DNA from: Acanthochlamys bracteata
Lineage: Eukaryota; Streptophyta; Magnoliopsida; Pandanales; Velloziaceae
Assembly: GCA_019914995.1 (NCBI GenBank)
Contig: CM034143.1
Location: forward strand, 1,986,501-2,050,500
Length of the DNA stretch: 64,000 nt
Reading direction: 5' to 3'
A program made the position numbers and the translations under genes. Under the pieces are notes generated by a model. That model was not told the origin of the DNA, made no database searches, and saw only the letters and a list, made by a program, of their open reading frames with translations. How positions within the stretch are numbered: the stretch's first letter is position 1; the number at the start of each line of letters is the position of its first letter. This document shows positions 60,570 to 64,000 of the stretch, piece by piece.

Positions 60570-61120
60570 CGATGGATCTCCCAGAGTGCCATTCATTCTA
60601 TTTCTCAAACCAGTATGCAAGCAGTGACGAAAAATGATTGTAAGTTTCCAGCTTCATCGAGCTTAACTTACTCTACATACCTATTGATATAAATAAAGTT
60701 GGCTTTAGAATCAGCTACTATGAATGCTCTACGAATCTAGAGAGCTGTCTTTCTACGGCCCTTTGAGGACATGTTTTGCCGGAACTTGTGAAACCTCCGG
60801 AACCAGCATTTCATCACTCGTGTTACAGTTTGCTACTATGTGATCCGGGAAACAGGTTCGAGAAGGATGACTTCATTCTTTCAATGAATATCTTTGACGA
60901 TCATCAAGAACACCATGTACAACTCTTAGTATCGGTTTGATCCTTTAACAAGAATATTCAAGACCGTATACTTCCTAAACAAATATTCTAACAGCAGAGT
61001 AGTGCTAGCACTCTTGTTCTGGTTAATACTTTTGGGCATGAAGTGGAGAATGATATACATGAGCGCGCATGTTGTGAAAGATATCTGTGATCATGAAACT
61101 CCAGATTATTTGAATGATTC
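60570..61120 (+). other. Unrecognised decayed coding remnant
   Basis: The plus strand shows protein-like stretches: MDLPECHSFYFSNQYASSDE at 60570 and, in another frame, PGNRFEKDDFILSMNIFDDH at about 60860-60930. Each ends in a stop or frame change. Codon composition differs from the surrounding AT-rich DNA, which suggests a dead gene or transposon piece. I do not know the family. Confidence 0.3.
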
Positions 61121-61129
61121 GAGAGATAT

Positions 61130-62345
61130 TTGAAAATGTTTATTAAATAAAATTATTTTAAATTAAAAATAAATAATAATAAATTTTATATTTAGAATAT
61201 TTTTATATTTTAAAAAAATTAAATTATATAGATATTATAAAGATTTTATTTATAGAAGTAAAATAAAACATATTAAAACGTATTATCCCACAACTGCTTT
61301 GTTTTCGTGAATCTGTGAAGGGAGAAGTTAGTTCAAACTTTATTCAGGTTCGAATTAAATGCTTAGCGGCTGCACTTGAATGGATAGGGTGGTTGGCCGT
61401 AACTAGCGAAGAAAAACTTCAAAATTTTAGGTATGTTTGAAAATAATTATAAAGTAAATTTATATACAAAATATTTTTATTTTATTTAAAAATAATTTAT
61501 AAGATTTATTTAAAATATAATATTTTAAAAAGAAAAACACTCTATAAGTAACGTAAAATGACGCCTTCAAATATGTTTCGATATTTAGATACGAAAAATG
61601 TCAAAGCGAAAAAATATATAAATAAATTATATATTATAAATTTAATATATATAATTATTATGTTTTTTAATGTGAAAAGTAATAAATTTATTTGTATTAC
61701 TAAAATATTTTTTAGTAAATAATTCCAAACCACCCATAAATTTGGTAAAGGTGTTCGGCCATATTCATAACTTTTTTTATGGTACCGGAGAGTTTGAAAA
61801 TGCTTAATGAAAACAAAAATAATTTTTTAAAATATTTTAAAAATAGGTATTATTTTTATTTAAAAATATAATAAAATAATTAATAATAAAATTCATAAAT
61901 ATTTTTTATATTTAGAAATTTTAAAATTTCTATAAAATATTTTAAAAATTTTATTTAAATTATAAATTAAAAATTAAAATGAACTTAAGATCATAAACAA
62001 TTTCGAGCATCCGCCTCCTGTCGGCAGCTAATGGAATGGCGTCATCAAATTCCGTATTTATGATTATTTAAAATAAAATATTTTTTATAAAAATAAATTT
62101 TTAGGTGAGATTTTTTGAAAAATAAATTTGATTTTTTAGTTTAAAAAATTATAAATATCATAATTTTATAATATATAATTCACATATATTTTGAAAATAA
62201 AATTTTAAAACGAGAGTTTAAAAAGAGATGAAAGAAGTTGGCATAAGGTGGTCTACTTCAGGTTACAACTTCTTATGTGGTATGGGTAACCTATGCAGAA
62301 CTTGTGAGCGAACTCCTGTCGCCAGCTTAAGAAACAACGGGGTGG
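61130..62345. repeat. AT-rich MITE debris
   Basis: Several AT-rich blocks resembling families A and B occur at about 61140-61290, 61430-61735, 61795-61985 and 62060-62220, none with clear ends. No gene is seen. Confidence 0.4.
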
Positions 62346-62579
62346 TGTGCGTTTGGTATTGTTTGTAAAATAGAATTTTTTTAAAATAAAATAAATTTTT
62401 TTTTTAAAAAATGAGTTTTATTTTTTTATTTTCAAAAAAATAATTAAAATATATAATAAAAAAAGTTTTATTACATAAAATTTTTTACATTATCTAAAAT
62501 TTTAAATAAATTTTCTAATATTTATAAAATATATATTAAAATATGTAAAATAGAAAAAAGTTTAAAAATAAACGCACTC
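62346..62579 (-). mobile_element. AT-rich Tourist-like MITE, family A (inverted)
   Basis: Begins GTGCGTTTGGTATTGTTTG and ends AAAAATAAACGCACTC, so GTGCGTTT is exactly inverted at the two ends. The interior has the inverted family-A core (acataaaattttttacattatctaaaa). Confidence 0.7.
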
Positions 62580-63344
62580 GTGATCCTTTGCATCGCCTGA
62601 AAGATCAACAGAGATTTTCATGTACTACGACATCGAGAATAATATGATCTTGAAACATTTCGATATTGATTATAGCTATCATGAGTATAGATTCTCATCT
62701 AAGCAAATTCTTTCGTCTAGAAAGAAACCAGATAATGATTTTCGCTTCAATCGCTCAGTCCTTTCCCATCAACAACAACAATTTCCAAACACAATTTAAA
62801 AGAAGCAACCAAAAAATAAAGGAATGTGTGGAGTATTTTTTAGAAACCTTTTCTAATTAGATAATATTATTTAAAAAATTTAAAATAAACTTTTCTTTTA
62901 TTTTGAAAAACATCGTAATACTAAATTTTTTTATATTTTATAAACTTTTAACAATTTATAAAATAAATTTATTAACAAAATATAAAATAAATTAATAAAT
63001 AATGCCAAATAGTAACTCAATCCGATCACCAAAAGATTGTTAGATATTGAAGAGTTCTTTTTCTACAACCACAATCAGGCCACATCACCACCAGATCTGT
63101 TGCAATTCAGTGAAAGGCTCAAAATCAACCTACTACAACTCCAACACCATTAAATAAAAAAAACAAAGAGAGAAATTATAGCGTGTTCTGTTTCAATCAA
63201 ATGGCAGCTTTTAGAACCACAAACCACATCCACAAGCTACAGGGAAACAAATTAGTCCACTAGAGTACAGAAACAGCTACTGAAGATATTTATTGTTTGG
63301 TTCAAATTGTTTGAACCGACTCAGACCGAACCACACCAACTTGA
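62580..63344. other. No recognisable gene
   Basis: It contains a short open frame at 62666-62860 with no family resemblance, AT-rich sequence at 62865-63000 and otherwise anonymous sequence. Confidence 0.35.
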
Positions 63345-63580
63345 AAGTGTGTTTGAAATTCCATTTCAAACACTATTTTTCAATTTTCTTTTATATTTTT
63401 AATGTATATTTTATAATATTTAAAAATTTTATTTAAAAATTTAGATAATATAGAAAAATTTTACGTAATAAAATTTTATTATTATATATTTTTATTATTT
63501 TTTTAAAATTTTTAAAAAAACTTATTTAAAAAAAAATAAAAATATTTTTTATTTCAAAAAAATTTTATTTTATAAATAGC
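63345..63580 (+). mobile_element. AT-rich Tourist-like MITE, family A
   Basis: Starts GTGTGTTTGAAATTCC and carries the family-A core (aaatttagataatatagaaaaattttacgtaat). The right end, near 63580, is diverged. The rest of the window, to 64000, shows no gene. Confidence 0.55.
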
Positions 63581-64000
63581 TGATATTCATGAACATGTAA
63601 TTTAGGTTATTTCTTTACGTATAATGTGAATCTTTTATAAAATTAAAAACTGCTATGCATAACTGTTCCGAACTTAATATAAGATAATATTTCCAAATGT
63701 ATTTACATATTAACTTTTATACCTATTGACGTTAAAATTATCCTAATAAATAATAATTTTTCTTTTGAATTTTCTAAGAGACTAATTCTCTTAATAAAAA
63801 GTTTTGTTTAGAAGCAAAACTGAGAAACGAGTCGTGAGATTTGAATTACAACACAACTAAAGACGAAATAATTGATAGCATTTTCAGTTAAACTGAGCTT
63901 ATCTTGTAATGCGTCTCACACTACTTTTCATTCTATTTATATGTTTATAATTTTTAAAGTTTAAAATTTTAAAAATGTAAATAAAATATATATTATAAAA

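Noticed and set aside
1-64000. tRNA or rRNA genes, CRISPR arrays, riboswitches, bacterial promoters
   Set aside because: I looked for tRNA T-loop strings and regular short spaced repeats and saw none. The DNA is clearly plant nuclear.

Overview
This is plant nuclear DNA, almost certainly from a flowering plant. It is AT-rich, its genes have many GT-AG introns, it carries a plant-only secreted peptide of the PIP type, a plastid-type indole-3-glycerol phosphate synthase and a plant CRM-domain protein, and it is full of plant transposons: RTE LINE, Ty3/gypsy, Ty1/copia, CACTA, hAT and Tourist-like MITEs. I cannot name the species. No bacterial, organellar or CRISPR-like features are visible.

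Layout. At 134-415 (+) lies a short secreted peptide precursor ending in the PIP/PIPL signature. At 1678-5914 (-) is SRP14, with four coding exons, the first of which contributes only the ATG; its long last intron holds a Tourist-like MITE and a decayed RTE LINE. At 7097-14009 (-) is IGPS, the tryptophan pathway enzyme, with ten coding exons all in phase. From 15.0 to 17.2 kb (+) is a broken RINGv (RING-CH) pseudogene that keeps its introns. The 18.2-27.1 kb stretch is gene-free and packed with MITEs: two 398-bp hairpins side by side in TA microsatellites, a 555-bp hAT MITE with a perfect 8-bp target duplication, a second hAT-like element, and several AT-rich families. At 27.6-29.3 kb (+) is a bHLH gene related to bHLH153, whose leader contains an intron-spanning upstream ORF.

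The 29.8-49.6 kb stretch is a retrotransposon and transposon nest. It has a complete but decayed gypsy element with two ~530-bp LTRs and a 5-bp target duplication; pieces of a minus-strand copia element, which I read as one element broken by later insertions including a second copia (complete LTRs and target duplication); and then a decayed CACTA element that contains or abuts a ~178-bp tandem repeat.

Genes resume with a CRM-domain RNA-binding protein (50102-52774, -), a SELENOF/Sep15 homologue (54211-57361, -) and a disrupted serine-rich protein-like gene (58044-58818, -). The last 5 kb holds a probable old TRIM, an unrecognised coding remnant and more MITEs.

The genes do not form a functional cluster: they are ordinary housekeeping and regulatory loci. 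The most interesting items for follow-up are the bHLH upstream ORF, the PIP-type peptide, the tandem repeat in the CACTA region, the probable TRIM, and two GC-AG introns in unrelated genes. I saw no clear evidence of a wholly new biological system.
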